Counted from the stretch's first letter, positions 22,883 through 30,395 are shown. The stretch: 40,847 nt of DNA from a virus (IMGVR_UViG_3300032116_000491:1-40847); one strand, 5' to 3'. Program-made: numbers and translations. Notes: a model not told the origin generated them from the sequence alone.

Positions 22883-23402
22883 TCAGGGTAATCCTCTCGC
22901 CTCGGTAATCGAACTAATCAATAGCTTTGGCAATGGATCGCCTGAGCTAGCCATTGCACGCATCCATCAACAACTCATCCATCGTGAAGACCAATTAGGT
23001 GAAGTAGTTGCCTATACTCAAGCTCTTGAGAAGGAAGCTATTCAAATGGGTCAGATTCTATCTAGCCCTGAAAACACTGGTTATTGGCTCCAATACCAAG
23101 AGTTCCATCTTGCTCAACTACCTGAAGTAATTAACTTCCGCACTGCTTACCCTAAAGCAACCTTTGAGCAATACTACGACTACCTAGTACGCTCTAATCA
23201 ACCACAAGGACAAGTTCAAGAACGTCCTCCCGCACCTTTAGGCTATGAGTATGCTCCTGAACCACAACGACCCACATTCAATCAAATGAATATGGGCTTG
23301 GGTCAAGGTGCTACTCAAGGTAGTGGTCGTGGACGTATGACTGATGTACTACGCCAACTTGATTCAGGTCACTTTGGTCAGCTCGTTAGTCAGTTGGCTT
23401 AG
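22500..23402 (+). CDS. Capsid scaffold candidate, overlapping the portal gene by 383 bp
   Basis: 300 residues in the +1 frame relative to the portal. The first 128 residues are Gln/Pro-rich (APQTVAPQWQSAPQLVSPYP) and lie wholly within the portal tail. From about residue 130 the protein is helical and charged (IARIHQQLIHREDQLGEVVA), as scaffolds are, and it ends Gly/Arg then helix (GRMTDVLRQLDSGHFGQLV). ATG 22500 is the first start after an in-frame stop at 22494; no good ribosome site is seen, so an internal start is possible. Its place between portal and capsid supports the scaffold role. Confidence 0.7.
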   Translation: MVQALPQNYQVQQAPSPQVAPQTVAPQWQSAPQLVSPYPSTGLTPQYSHPQQFAPTTGGWIQTTPQSVVAPTQQANPVTDYLTLNGLVPNSYLPNPTSVQPQYSPQVTSPTRQYSPKLDLNAPSGKDSQGNPLASVIELINSFGNGSPELAIARIHQQLIHREDQLGEVVAYTQALEKEAIQMGQILSSPENTGYWLQYQEFHLAQLPEVINFRTAYPKATFEQYYDYLVRSNQPQGQVQERPPAPLGYEYAPEPQRPTFNQMNMGLGQGATQGSGRGRMTDVLRQLDSGHFGQLVSQLA

Positions 23403-23670
23403 AGACTAGAGAGACAAGGAGAGCTAAAGGCGTTACTGCTGAGTGAACCTTGAGTACATCATCAGACGTTTGAAGGCTAGATATTAAAGCAATCTGACCT
23501 TGAATCAATCCATGAATACCTTGTAGTTCCTCAGTGGTTAGTCCTGTGAAGGCAACCTTGTCTGACATATCTTTAACAAGAGCCTTTAGATATTCGTTGT
23601 TTTCTCCTAGCCTTTCCATCTCAGCCTTTTGCCTTTCGATAATCATCATTGCTTCGGCATGATTGAACAT
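23386..23670 (-). CDS. Small coiled-coil protein, reverse island 4
   Basis: 94 residues: MFNHAEAMMIIERQKAEMER and on through a heptad-like helix, then TTEELQGIHGLIQGQIALIS. Family unknown. Its 3' end overlaps the scaffold gene by 17 bp in opposite directions. A degenerate promoter-like element lies 29 nt upstream. Confidence 0.65.
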   Translation of the reverse strand: MFNHAEAMMIIERQKAEMERLGENNEYLKALVKDMSDKVAFTGLTTEELQGIHGLIQGQIALISSLQTSDDVLKVHSAVTPLALLVSLVSKPTD

Positions 23671-23692
23671 AGCTCATTTCTCATAACATCAT

Positions 23693-23708
23693 CCCTTACC
23701 GTAGGGAC
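23693..23708 (-). promoter_or_regulatory. Degenerate reverse-strand promoter-like element
   Basis: The reverse strand reads GTCCCTACGGTAAGGG and then ATGATG. It keeps CTACG-TA-GGG and the usual 29-nt distance to ATG 23670. Confidence 0.4.
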
Positions 23709-23737
23709 TCCGCTTACACCTTACCCACTCCTAAGAA

Positions 23738-24964
23738 ATGGCAACATTTAGTTCTCAGTTAGAAATCATTATGGGTGTGGAGCTATATCGCCCCCGCCCG
23801 CAGTACATTGCTCGGTATGTTGTACAACCCCAAATCGTACATGACTGGGCTGCTCAACCGGGTTCTACTGCACGTATGAAGCGCTTTGGCTTCTGGAACG
23901 ATCCAGGGTCATACACACTCTCTGCCCGTGCACGCGATAAATCACAAGTCATCGGTACTGGTGGTGGTCGTGGCTTGCCAGAAGAAGCAGTCACCATTAC
24001 TCTTCAAGAGTTTACTGGCCCATCCACTGGTAATAGCACCAACCCCAATGAACCCGGGGTGTTAAAGATTAATATGTTCGACCTCATGACCATGCAGCGT
24101 AACCTGTATGACATGAGCCGCGCTGACCAGTTCCATCAATCCATCGGTAGTGAAACCCTATTTGAAGACTATCGCCGTTGGAAGGATAGCGTCTACATCG
24201 GTCTAGCTCTATCTGCTAACCCCGCAACAGCAACCACTGGACAAGTTGCTAACAACCTAGTGGGTGGATACTATAACCCCGCAGGTATAGTTAATGGTGG
24301 TACTTATAACACAGCTACAGGTGCACCTCGACTAGACTTCACTAGAGATGTACTTAAGGTAGTCGCTGATATGCGCTCTCGTTTAGTCCCTCCTTTCCAA
24401 TCTAACTTCGGTGATGTGTATCATGGATTGGCTAGCCCCGGGTTCATGTTGCAACTACAACAAGACTCACGCTTCTTACAGGTAACACAGTACCCAGGTG
24501 TTCCAGTATCCATGCTTCCCATGAGCGCACAATCTGCAACCCTACCTCAGATGATGCCTCTACAAGACTGGACAATGTCACCTAATGACCTTGTCAAGAG
24601 TGGTGGCTTCTATGGTCAAACTGGATTCATGCACTCTATGGTTATGCCACTAGGGTTCATCATGGGTGGTGTACGTTGGTTTGAAGCAACTAACCTACCT
24701 ACTATCCCAGTTACCCTAACTACCTCTGGTCTAGCCTCACAAGGTTATGCTGATGGTACTTCTGTAGTACGTCAAGCAGAATGTGCAATCATCATTGGTA
24801 CTAATGCCATTGGTGAAGCTATCTGGGGTGAAGGGCCAAGAGTCAAGCTTAACAACAACACTGACTATGACCGCTTCCTAATGGCTATCTGGCAGGAGTA
24901 CGGTGGTTACTCACTACTCAACTCTAATAACATCACTGTTATGCGTACCTTCCAACCCTTCTAA
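23738..24964 (+). CDS. Major capsid protein
   Basis: 408 residues, directly after the scaffold candidate. The C-terminal part AECAIIIGTNAIGEAIWGEG, then NTDYDRFLMAIWQEYGGYSL and NNITVMRTF, has the pattern of P22/N4-type HK97-fold coat proteins (a strand with D.R, then W.eyGGy, then the final strand). The N-terminus contains no cleavage-site signature. Codons are more GC-ending than in neighbours, as expected for a highly expressed gene. A strong hairpin follows. Confidence 0.85.
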   Translation: MATFSSQLEIIMGVELYRPRPQYIARYVVQPQIVHDWAAQPGSTARMKRFGFWNDPGSYTLSARARDKSQVIGTGGGRGLPEEAVTITLQEFTGPSTGNSTNPNEPGVLKINMFDLMTMQRNLYDMSRADQFHQSIGSETLFEDYRRWKDSVYIGLALSANPATATTGQVANNLVGGYYNPAGIVNGGTYNTATGAPRLDFTRDVLKVVADMRSRLVPPFQSNFGDVYHGLASPGFMLQLQQDSRFLQVTQYPGVPVSMLPMSAQSATLPQMMPLQDWTMSPNDLVKSGGFYGQTGFMHSMVMPLGFIMGGVRWFEATNLPTIPVTLTTSGLASQGYADGTSVVRQAECAIIIGTNAIGEAIWGEGPRVKLNNNTDYDRFLMAIWQEYGGYSLLNSNNITVMRTFQPF

Positions 24965-24974
24965 ACTCACTTAA

Positions 24975-25005
24975 TTAAGGTTCTCTAGTTTTGCGAGAAC
25001 CTTAA
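24975..25005 (+). terminator. Hairpin after the capsid gene
   Basis: A perfect 11-bp stem, TTAAGGTTCTC (24975-24985) with GAGAACCTTAA (24995-25005), and a 9-nt loop, 11 bp past the capsid stop. It is followed by AACTCTTGAC rather than a T-run. It may be a partial terminator or a 3' stabilising hairpin that sets capsid mRNA level. Confidence 0.5.
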
Positions 25006-25015
25006 AACTCTTGAC

Positions 25016-25021
25016 TATAAT
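25016..25021 (+). promoter_or_regulatory. Possible forward -10 box
   Basis: TATAAT 17 nt before ATG 25038, with TTGCGA 19 bp upstream inside the hairpin. A host sigma-70-type promoter is possible, but spacing and the -35 match are poor. Confidence 0.25.
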
Positions 25022-25037
25022 TTTTGCTTAAACACTT

Positions 25038-25331
25038 ATGCCAGACTGCAATATTGACTATTCTAGTCACAACTCTAACCGAGTAACTCTTACCCAAATC
25101 AAGGAATTGCTTGACACTGCTGAAACCCAAGAAGCAGTGTTTTGGGATAAAGAAGTCGTGGTGTCCTATAAACTATCTTCAGGCTTTACCCTGCTTGGTA
25201 GAGGCGCTTGTGTTGACCCTGCTAACTTTAATATTGAGATTGGCAGACAAGTAGCGCGAGAACAAGCTGAAAACCAGTTGTGGCAACTAGAAGGTTATCT
25301 CCTTCAAAACAAACTTGTGGGCAAACTATAG
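25038..25331 (+). CDS. Phage gp49/gp66-family protein
   Basis: 97 residues that match the small family described for N4 gp49 and Sf6 gp66: EEAVFWDKE-type start (TQEAVFWDKEVVVSYKLSSG), FTLLGRGACVDPANFNIEIG, and AENQLWQLEGYLLQNKL at the end. The family is common in phages; its function is not known to me. It lies just after the capsid gene, behind a hairpin and a possible promoter. Confidence 0.8.
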   Translation: MPDCNIDYSSHNSNRVTLTQIKELLDTAETQEAVFWDKEVVVSYKLSSGFTLLGRGACVDPANFNIEIGRQVAREQAENQLWQLEGYLLQNKLVGKL

Positions 25332-25368
25332 CTCATCCTTCCCATCACCTCCCTAACCCTAAAGAACT

Positions 25369-26070
25369 ATGTCTGCAACATTTGGAAACTATATTGGTTC
25401 TGAGAATGCTGGTAACCTCGTTAACTCTCCTATCAGTGGCGTAATAGGCGCTATTGATGGAGTATTCCGAGTAACCACCACACCTCAGACCGTCATTACT
25501 GCTCGTATCCCCGCGAACCCTCTAGGCACTGACCAAGTAGCGGGTTCTGAACTCCTCACAATCTCCCCTAACTTAATCATCCCTCTTAACGCTTACGTTA
25601 CTGAAGTGTCTTGGATGCTCCCTGGTAGTGCATTTAGCCCTAATCAACAATCCTTTGTATTCAACGTGCTGACTGGTACTTCTACTAACACACTCAAGGT
25701 GGCTACGGCTGCACAAGGTGTTGCTAGTACTGTTGCTAACTCACTTGGCGGTCTATCAGCACAAGTTCAAGCTAATGGCAACTTCCTAGCTGCTGACCAC
25801 TTCAGCGTACTAGGTAAAGTGATTAACCCATTTGCTAATGAAGCAGTGGCGGTAACTGGCTTAGGTGCTTACACTGGTACTGATGCTGACCGTACTGTTA
25901 ACTTATACTCTACGGTTACTGCTGGTACATCAGTTGGTAGTGGTATCTCTGTAGCTAACATCCCTGTAGGTTTTGGCTTCCCACAATGGGTAGACATCCC
26001 TATCCAAATCAAGTACTGGTTAGCTCCTACTGTGGATGCACTGTCCTACATCCGTGGTCAAATTATCTAG
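25369..26070 (+). CDS. Capsid-associated structural protein candidate
   Basis: 233 residues, beta-rich and low in charge (Thr/Ala/Gly/Val), with PQTVITARIPANPL and GFGFPQWVDIPIQIKYWLAP. Composition and GC-rich codons resemble the capsid gene two places upstream, so a decoration or head-surface protein is likely. No family recognised. Confidence 0.55.
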   Translation: MSATFGNYIGSENAGNLVNSPISGVIGAIDGVFRVTTTPQTVITARIPANPLGTDQVAGSELLTISPNLIIPLNAYVTEVSWMLPGSAFSPNQQSFVFNVLTGTSTNTLKVATAAQGVASTVANSLGGLSAQVQANGNFLAADHFSVLGKVINPFANEAVAVTGLGAYTGTDADRTVNLYSTVTAGTSVGSGISVANIPVGFGFPQWVDIPIQIKYWLAPTVDALSYIRGQII

Positions 26071-26099
26071 ATCGCCTCTTAGGTCAAGAAGATTTCAGA

Positions 26100-26126
26100 A
26101 AGCCCTATCTATTATGGATGGGGCTT
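26100..26126. terminator. Hairpin between convergent genes
   Basis: A ten-pair stem with one wobble (26100-26109 with 26117-26126; AAGCCC/GGGCTT at the base) and a 7-nt loop. The reverse-strand continuation TCTGAAATCTTCTT is T-rich but broken. It could weakly end both the structural gene at 26070 and the reverse gene at 26140. Confidence 0.4.
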
Positions 26127-26139
26127 CTCTGTATAGACT

Positions 26140-26373
26140 TTAAAAGTCTAGTACCTCAAATGTAGTTGTAGCTTTCATAATTCGATATTTTGCAACAGCC
26201 CGACTATTAAGACAAACAGCACTTTCATTCTCACGCCTTGCCTTTTGAAGAAGCAGCCTAGCATCGTGAATATTATCTATTCTTGGAGTGTTTAAACTGT
26301 AATCACTTAGCAGCCATCTATCATCCTTAAAGCAAACTTCAACAACGTATAAAAAAACTTTAGTCTCACTCAT
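26140..26373 (-). CDS. Small protein with YRIMK-VLDF end, reverse island 5
   Basis: 77 residues (MSETKVFLYVVEVCFKDDRW at the start; VAKYRIMKATTTFEVLDF at the end). It is a paralogue in layout of 17333-17563: an N-terminal strand reporting on a query, a helix with paired basic/acidic residues, and a TTT-VLD strand. Promoter-like element 26 nt upstream. Function unknown. Confidence 0.7.
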   Translation of the reverse strand: MSETKVFLYVVEVCFKDDRWLLSDYSLNTPRIDNIHDARLLLQKARRENESAVCLNSRAVAKYRIMKATTTFEVLDF

Positions 26374-26390
26374 CTCTTAACCCTAAATCT

Positions 26391-26408
26391 CCCCCATAGC
26401 GTAGCGTA
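26391..26408 (-). promoter_or_regulatory. Reverse-strand promoter-like element
   Basis: The reverse strand reads TACGCTACGCTATGGGGG and then AGATTTAGGG, 26 nt before ATG 26373. Only the first base departs from the consensus. Confidence 0.6.
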
Positions 26409-26449
26409 GGGTATCATTAGAACATCACTATTATTGACCCGATCCCGAT

Positions 26450-26887
26450 ATGGAAAAAGTTATCCACAAAACAAAAGGACTATGTAGTATTTGGTCAGAG
26501 TTCTATGACTATTTCGTACTGGTAGATGCTAATGGCAAGAAGTTCCAAGCACAAGCTCATGAGTTCACAAGACCTATAGATGTTAATGCTACTGAAGTAT
26601 CGCCTAATCTATCTTTCCTAGAGTCATGCTTTAAAGCTGACGTACAAAGATATCCTATAGATATCAATGACCTATCCATCATTACTGAGGATGTAGTTAA
26701 AGCTCTAGGAGTAGATGAGGATGTAGCTAGAGTGATAGTCATGAATCGCCCCAATCAAGGCTATCTAGACTACCCACATCTAACTACTATCCTCACTACT
26801 AATGGCGTACACCTAGACCACAAAACTTTAGAGCATTTCAAGTCTCTGCAATTGGTGGTGTTTGGTGGTGTTGAAGAGTTGTATTAA
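26450..26887 (+). CDS. Helix-hairpin-helix protein A, head-tail connector candidate
   Basis: 145 residues. Residues 1-40 form a small beta domain (HKTKGLCSIWSEFYDYFVLV, then DANGKKFQA). Residues 70-115 read DINDLSIITEDVVKALGVDE, then ARVIVMNRPNQGYLDYPHLT, the ComEA/UvrC-like helix-hairpin-helix pattern (N-D, L-G, A..I...R...G....L). The tandem partner at 26918-27355 has the same plan. A DNA-contacting connector or stopper is a guess from position between capsid and tail genes. Confidence 0.65.
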   Translation: MEKVIHKTKGLCSIWSEFYDYFVLVDANGKKFQAQAHEFTRPIDVNATEVSPNLSFLESCFKADVQRYPIDINDLSIITEDVVKALGVDEDVARVIVMNRPNQGYLDYPHLTTILTTNGVHLDHKTLEHFKSLQLVVFGGVEELY

Positions 26888-26917
26888 GAGTAAGATTAGA
26901 TAAGCAAATTACTATTA

Positions 26918-27355
26918 ATGACAATGAATCCACCAACCGTACAACATCGCACTAGAGGACTATGTACCTTACTCAATGAGTTCAGCACCTACGTGTATCT
27001 ACAAGACTCTAGTGGTAATAGGTTTGAATCAGGCTTAGGTGATATCATCCAAACCTTTACCTCAACCACACCCGTCATAGTCACACCTACACCCACTATT
27101 GCTGGTAGCCCTGCACAAGTACAGGTCAACATTAATGATGAGTCCTTAACTGCAACTGACTTAGCTGAGTTAGTTAGAGGAATAGGGCGTGCTATTGCTA
27201 AGGGTATTGTAAACAACCGCCCTAGTGGTGGGTATACAAGTATTGAACACTTAGTTGAAGTACTAACCTTAGCTAAAGTCAACTTCAACCAAGCTACTAT
27301 TGATGCTATCAAAGCTGATAATTCTCTTGTGTTTGGGAATGTAGTTTCAGAGTAG
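26918..27355 (+). CDS. Helix-hairpin-helix protein B
   Basis: 145 residues, a tandem paralogue of 26450-26887: HRTRGLCTLLNEFSTYVYLQ, then DSSGNRFESG, a Thr/Pro linker, and NINDESLTATDLAELVRGIG, then AIAKGIVNNRPSGGYTSIEH. Equal length and shared order show a duplication. Its 3' end overlaps the reverse gene 27309-27506 by 47 bp. Confidence 0.65.
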   Translation: MTMNPPTVQHRTRGLCTLLNEFSTYVYLQDSSGNRFESGLGDIIQTFTSTTPVIVTPTPTIAGSPAQVQVNINDESLTATDLAELVRGIGRAIAKGIVNNRPSGGYTSIEHLVEVLTLAKVNFNQATIDAIKADNSLVFGNVVSE

Positions 27356-27506
27356 CCGCTAAATCAATTTGCTTATAACGTTCTGTGCAAACACCATCAA
27401 TAACAGGCTCTACCCAGACAACTCTTTTAACTCTACCTACACGTCTATGGTCAAATATTCCATGTAGGTTTCTATAAAATATTGATTCATCTAAACGATA
27501 GGACAT
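27309..27506 (-). CDS. Small basic hypothetical protein, reverse island 6
   Basis: 65 residues from ATG 27506, with GAGGTTATT upstream. MSYRLDESIFYRNLHGIFDH, then VGRVKRVVWVEPVIDGVCTE and a polar tail. A longer frame from 27566 runs through the copied gene start at 27516 and is rejected. No promoter-like element is seen. Confidence 0.6.
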   Translation of the reverse strand: MSYRLDESIFYRNLHGIFDHRRVGRVKRVVWVEPVIDGVCTERYKQIDLAATLKLHSQTQENYQL

Positions 27507-27515
27507 AATAACCTC

Positions 27516-27572
27516 ATGGAACTTTCTGAACGTGATAAATCTAGGGTACGCTTCTGCCGTAGGCAATACTAG
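27516..27572 (+). pseudogene. Truncated copy of the start of the 27805 gene
   Basis: ATG then 18 codons to TAG: MELSERDKSRVRFCRRQY. The intact gene starts MELSERDKSRTRFHLGYADY. DNA agrees closely over the first 30 bases, then diverges. Each copy stands just outside the start of a reverse-strand gene, so a start region plus reverse gene was probably duplicated and one copy decayed. Confidence 0.7.
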
Positions 27573-27793
27573 ACAAGGACTGTATCAGTAGTGATAGTTT
27601 CTCTTCTAATGCCTCTAAACTCAGCATGAACAAACTCGTCTCTAGTAGACAAGAACTCTGCTAGTAATCTACTGTAAGCACCAGTAAAGCTATCATCGTC
27701 TTGTGCGCTAGTAGTCATGACTGTGTACCATCTATCCTCACCCTTATAGGATTCAGTTCTTATATACTTAGACTGTATTAAATATTCTTTCAT
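27569..27793 (-). CDS. Small hypothetical protein, reverse island 6
   Basis: 74 residues from ATG 27793; an upstream in-frame start would enter the divergent gene. Contains MKEYLIQSKYIRTESYKGED and ends FRGIRRETITTDTVLV, another instance of the basic strand plus TxTxxVL ending seen in 17333 and 26140. Eleven bases separate its start from the divergent ATG at 27805. Confidence 0.6.
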   Translation of the reverse strand: MKEYLIQSKYIRTESYKGEDRWYTVMTTSAQDDDSFTGAYSRLLAEFLSTRDEFVHAEFRGIRRETITTDTVLV

Positions 27794-27804
27794 GGTAGTA
27801 ATTA

Positions 27805-28269
27805 ATGGAATTGTCAGAACGTGATAAATCAAGAACCAGATTTCATCTAGGTTATGCAGACTATGCTGGTATCCAAGCGGGGGAGTGCGAGCAGCTAGAA
27901 ATGGCTATGTCTACTATCAGGGATGAGGTAGTACTTACCTATATCCGTAGTTACTTAGATACTTTAGATGCAATATTCCTAGCTAAAGATCCTACTAACC
28001 CTGATAGCTTTACTCAGATACAACTCTTTGCTGGTGATATCAACCGTACCCGCACTGACAAATCCCCCATTACCACAATGAAGCAATGGGGTGAGATTTA
28101 TCGTCAGTACTGTGATGAGTTAGCTAACACTCTATTTGTCACAAACTTTAGGAACAAAGACTACGCCTATAGATTCTCTAGGAGTGGTAGCGCCTATATC
28201 AACGCAGTCCCGGGTATGGCAGTGCCAAACATAGGATCGCGTATCTTTATGCACTCTTATTTAGCTTGA
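27805..28269 (+). CDS. Connector/tail structural protein candidate
   Basis: 154 residues: MELSERDKSRTRFHLGYADY, helical middle (EVVLTYIRSYLDTLDAIFLA), then polar. The all-helical build and position after the connector candidates would suit a head-tail adaptor. No family motif. Its first 30 bases are repeated at 27516. Confidence 0.55.
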   Translation: MELSERDKSRTRFHLGYADYAGIQAGECEQLEMAMSTIRDEVVLTYIRSYLDTLDAIFLAKDPTNPDSFTQIQLFAGDINRTRTDKSPITTMKQWGEIYRQYCDELANTLFVTNFRNKDYAYRFSRSGSAYINAVPGMAVPNIGSRIFMHSYLA

Positions 28270-28462
28270 CATTAGCCCATAAATATATGCTCATAGTTGG
28301 CAAGCAAATATATAAAGGGATATTGTCTAAAGGCTGCTCTGGTTCTATTCTCCATTCCCAAGCCCAACTACTAAGCTGATGAAACATAAGTTCAATAGCA
28401 AAGGTTTTGGTAACTAGCTTTATTCCTCTGGAATCCCAGTCTTTTGTTAGTTCAATCTTCAA
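28247..28462 (-). CDS. Trp-rich small protein, last gene of reverse island 7
   Basis: 71 residues from a TTG start at 28462 with a full AAGGAGG about ten bases upstream and no nearby ATG. ELMFHQLSSWAWEWRIEPEQ resembles the NWLWQW core of the two genes at 28739 and 28999. It overlaps the forward gene 27805-28269 by 23 bp. Confidence 0.6.
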   Translation of the reverse strand: MKIELTKDWDSRGIKLVTKTFAIELMFHQLSSWAWEWRIEPEQPLDNIPLYICLPTMSIYLWANVKLNKSA

Positions 28463-28739
28463 AGTTAATGTTCCTCCTTGGATGTTTTGGAAACATCAGA
28501 CAGTTAAACCTAAACCAGAAAGTAGGTAGATTAACTGATAATCCAAAACTAAGTTGCGTTTTATAAGACTTGAACTCATTGTTGGTCATATTCCATAAAG
28601 ATAAGGGGAAGAAATACATCTGAATTGTTATATGCAGCCATTGACTTAACCCTAGATAAAGCTCAATACAGTCAGCATCATCTGACCCTGAATAAGGGTT
28701 AGTTGGATCGAAACCAATAATGGATGTTCTAAGTTCCAT
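28452..28739 (-). CDS. Aromatic-rich small protein of reverse island 7
   Basis: 95 residues (MELRTSIIGFDPTNPYSGSD, then IELYLGLSQWLHITIQMYFF and LSFGLSVNLPTFWFRFN). Alternating aromatic strands suggest the same beta-type fold as its three neighbours, though identity is low. The start shares one base with the stop of the previous gene (TGATG). Confidence 0.65.
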   Translation of the reverse strand: MELRTSIIGFDPTNPYSGSDDADCIELYLGLSQWLHITIQMYFFPLSLWNMTNNEFKSYKTQLSFGLSVNLPTFWFRFNCLMFPKHPRRNINFED

Positions 28740-29002
28740 CAGTCTTCTCCGTGAACAATGACAAGAAAGTTTAACGATGGCAGTTTATGATAAATCCTAA
28801 TTAACTCATTAACAGGTCTAGAGCCAAATACTTGTACCTCCCATTGCCATAGCCAATTATATATAGGTTGAAATGACCATTGGAAGATAACTCTATAGCC
28901 CCAAGCCCAAAGAACAAGAATAACAAGGTCAAAATCGGCAATAGTAAACAACATTTCTTCCTCATCTTTTCGCCAATCAGTAATGGATAAATGCCATCTC
29001 AT
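28739..29002 (-). CDS. Trp-rich paralogue 2 of reverse island 7
   Basis: 87 residues. MRWHLSITDW and IYNWLWQWEVQVFGSRPVNE align directly with the next gene upstream, at both DNA and protein level, so this is a recent tandem duplication. IRIYHKLPSLNFLVIV closes the fold. Overlap ATGA with 28999. Confidence 0.7.
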   Translation of the reverse strand: MRWHLSITDWRKDEEEMLFTIADFDLVILVLWAWGYRVIFQWSFQPIYNWLWQWEVQVFGSRPVNELIRIYHKLPSLNFLVIVHGED

Positions 29003-29259
29003 ACTTTCACCTTCTTAACTACTATCCCAAAATCAAAAGACGGGAACTTGTGGTTGACCCGTATTATTTCGCCAAAAGGTCTAGGGTTAAATACATCTAC
29101 ATCCCATTGCCATAGCCAATTACAGATAGGTTGAAATGATAAAACAATATTGGTGTTATAGCCAAGAGTTCTGATATCAAGAATAACAAGGTCACAGTCA
29201 CTTGCATTTAACCAGTCTTCGGATGTTTGCCAATCATCAATTGATAAATGCCATTTCAC
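28999..29259 (-). CDS. Trp-rich paralogue 1 of reverse island 7
   Basis: 86 residues: MKWHLSIDDW, CDLVILDIRTLGYNTNIVLS, NWLWQWDVDVFNPRPFGEII, RVNHKFPSFDFGIVV. Tandem copy of 28739-29002. A compact all-beta protein is likely. The function is not recognised. Confidence 0.7.
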   Translation of the reverse strand: MKWHLSIDDWQTSEDWLNASDCDLVILDIRTLGYNTNIVLSFQPICNWLWQWDVDVFNPRPFGEIIRVNHKFPSFDFGIVVKKVKV

Positions 29260-29591
29260 GGTGTCACCCTCTCCTTAAGAAAGTCCAATGCGCCATTCAG
29301 TAAAGCCTTAAGGTTAGGACTCCATAGAACAGTAGTGTCATTATCCCAAGATATCCTTAGCTTCCAACCATTACCTTTGGTATGACCATCAACACTAACA
29401 CCACAATCATCTAGCTCTGACTTATATCTAATGCCACTGTAGTAGCAAAGATCTGGGTCTAGCTTAGATAGGAATGTGTGCAAGTCGTGATGGAGAGATA
29501 ATTGATTGTCTTCAACATTAGCGATAATCAATTCATCTTGTTTAGCTTGTTGCTTATGAATTGCATCATAAAGTACTTGTGCTCTAGTCAT
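29256..29591 (-). CDS. Hypothetical protein of reverse island 7
   Basis: 111 residues from ATG 29591, with GGGAG about eleven bases upstream. Starts MTRAQVLYDAIHKQQAKQDE, then DLHTFLSKLDPDLCYYSGIR and a beta part with WKLRISWDNDTTVLWSPNLK. The stop overlaps the next gene (ATGA). No family recognised. Confidence 0.65.
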   Translation of the reverse strand: MTRAQVLYDAIHKQQAKQDELIIANVEDNQLSLHHDLHTFLSKLDPDLCYYSGIRYKSELDDCGVSVDGHTKGNGWKLRISWDNDTTVLWSPNLKALLNGALDFLKERVTP

Positions 29592-29661
29592 CTTTGTGTT
29601 TCTCCCAAAATAAAGCTTTTGCAATCCATATTAGGACTATGAGTAGTAGTCGTGCGTCCAT
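29584..29661 (-). CDS. 25-residue membrane micro-protein
   Basis: MDARLLLIVLIWIAKALFWE and then KHKDD: one hydrophobic helix and a basic/acidic tail. It starts one base after the stop of 29663-29881 and overlaps the start of 29256-29591, exactly bridging the two, with AGGG seven bases before the ATG. Its position in a tightly packed operon is the main support. Possible roles include a small holin-like or signalling peptide. Confidence 0.5.
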   Translation of the reverse strand: MDARLLLIVLIWIAKALFWEKHKDD

Positions 29662-29662
29662 G

Positions 29663-29881
29663 TTAAAGCCCTAACTTATCAAGTAAATCTTTAATTGCAA
29701 CTTTCATCTTAGGCTCAAGAAGTGCGCTTAGATTATTAATCATTTGCATCATTTCTTTGCGGCATTCAGTAATAGTCTCTAAGGGAATTTCTCGCCTTAA
29801 AAAGACTAATGCCTCTAACACAGTTTTTGTGTCATCACCAAGCAAGCCAAATAAAGCTAGCGTAATTTCTTTGTCAGTCAT
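29663..29881 (-). CDS. Small helical MTDKE protein, first gene of reverse island 7
   Basis: 72 residues: MTDKEITLALFGLLGDDTKT, helical to the end. A paralogue at 32635-32805 begins MTDREKALFILGYSQGNQET and shares the same spacing of Leu and Glu. Promoter-like element 32 nt upstream; no ribosome site. Confidence 0.7.
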   Translation of the reverse strand: MTDKEITLALFGLLGDDTKTVLEALVFLRREIPLETITECRKEMMQMINNLSALLEPKMKVAIKDLLDKLGL

Positions 29882-29906
29882 TTAAGTAAGGTACTATAGA
29901 TATTAT

Positions 29907-29922
29907 CCCCTAGCGTAGCGTC
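29907..29922 (-). promoter_or_regulatory. Reverse-strand promoter-like element
   Basis: The reverse strand reads GACGCTACGCTAGGGG and then ATAATATC, 32 nt before ATG 29881. It heads the largest embedded reverse island (seven genes). Confidence 0.6.
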
Positions 29923-29930
29923 CATCCCTC

Positions 29931-30395
29931 ATGGCATCCCCCAACACTGAGCCAATCTTTAAGAAGATACCCTTTAAAGCAGTAGTATCTTTGAGTAATC
30001 AAGTCATCCCTCGTAATGGTGGTGACACAACTAGCTCTGCATTGCTCTTAGTCCAAGCTGGTGAGAATGGACTCATCATAGAATCTATTCAAGCAATACC
30101 TGTAGCTACTAGTGGCACTGTACCTACCACTGTACTTAGACTATTTAAGAAAGGGGCTAACAGTACACGATTAACCCTAGCTCTACCAGAAGTACAGTTA
30201 GTATCTATTGATAGTGCATCAGTTAATGACGCTACTGCCCTAGTAACCATCAACGTCCCTTTACCTGACTCAATACAAGGAGTGTTAGGAACCAAAGCAT
30301 TACTACTTGGCCCTAACGAATCCTTATACGCTGCCCTCTCCCAAAGTGTTAGTCCCAATGGGTATAACATCACTGTTCAGGGTGGGTTCTATTAG
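29931..30395 (+). CDS. Structural protein candidate
   Basis: 154 residues, beta-rich and low in charge (SSALLLVQAGENGLIIESIQ, TTVLRLFKKGANSTRLTLAL, ESLYAALSQSVSPNGYNITV). This pattern of strands ending NGYNITVQGGFY is common in phage virion surface or neck proteins. No ribosome site, as with other forward genes that abut the element. Its 3' end overlaps 30324-30557 by 72 bp. Confidence 0.6.
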   Translation: MASPNTEPIFKKIPFKAVVSLSNQVIPRNGGDTTSSALLLVQAGENGLIIESIQAIPVATSGTVPTTVLRLFKKGANSTRLTLALPEVQLVSIDSASVNDATALVTINVPLPDSIQGVLGTKALLLGPNESLYAALSQSVSPNGYNITVQGGFY

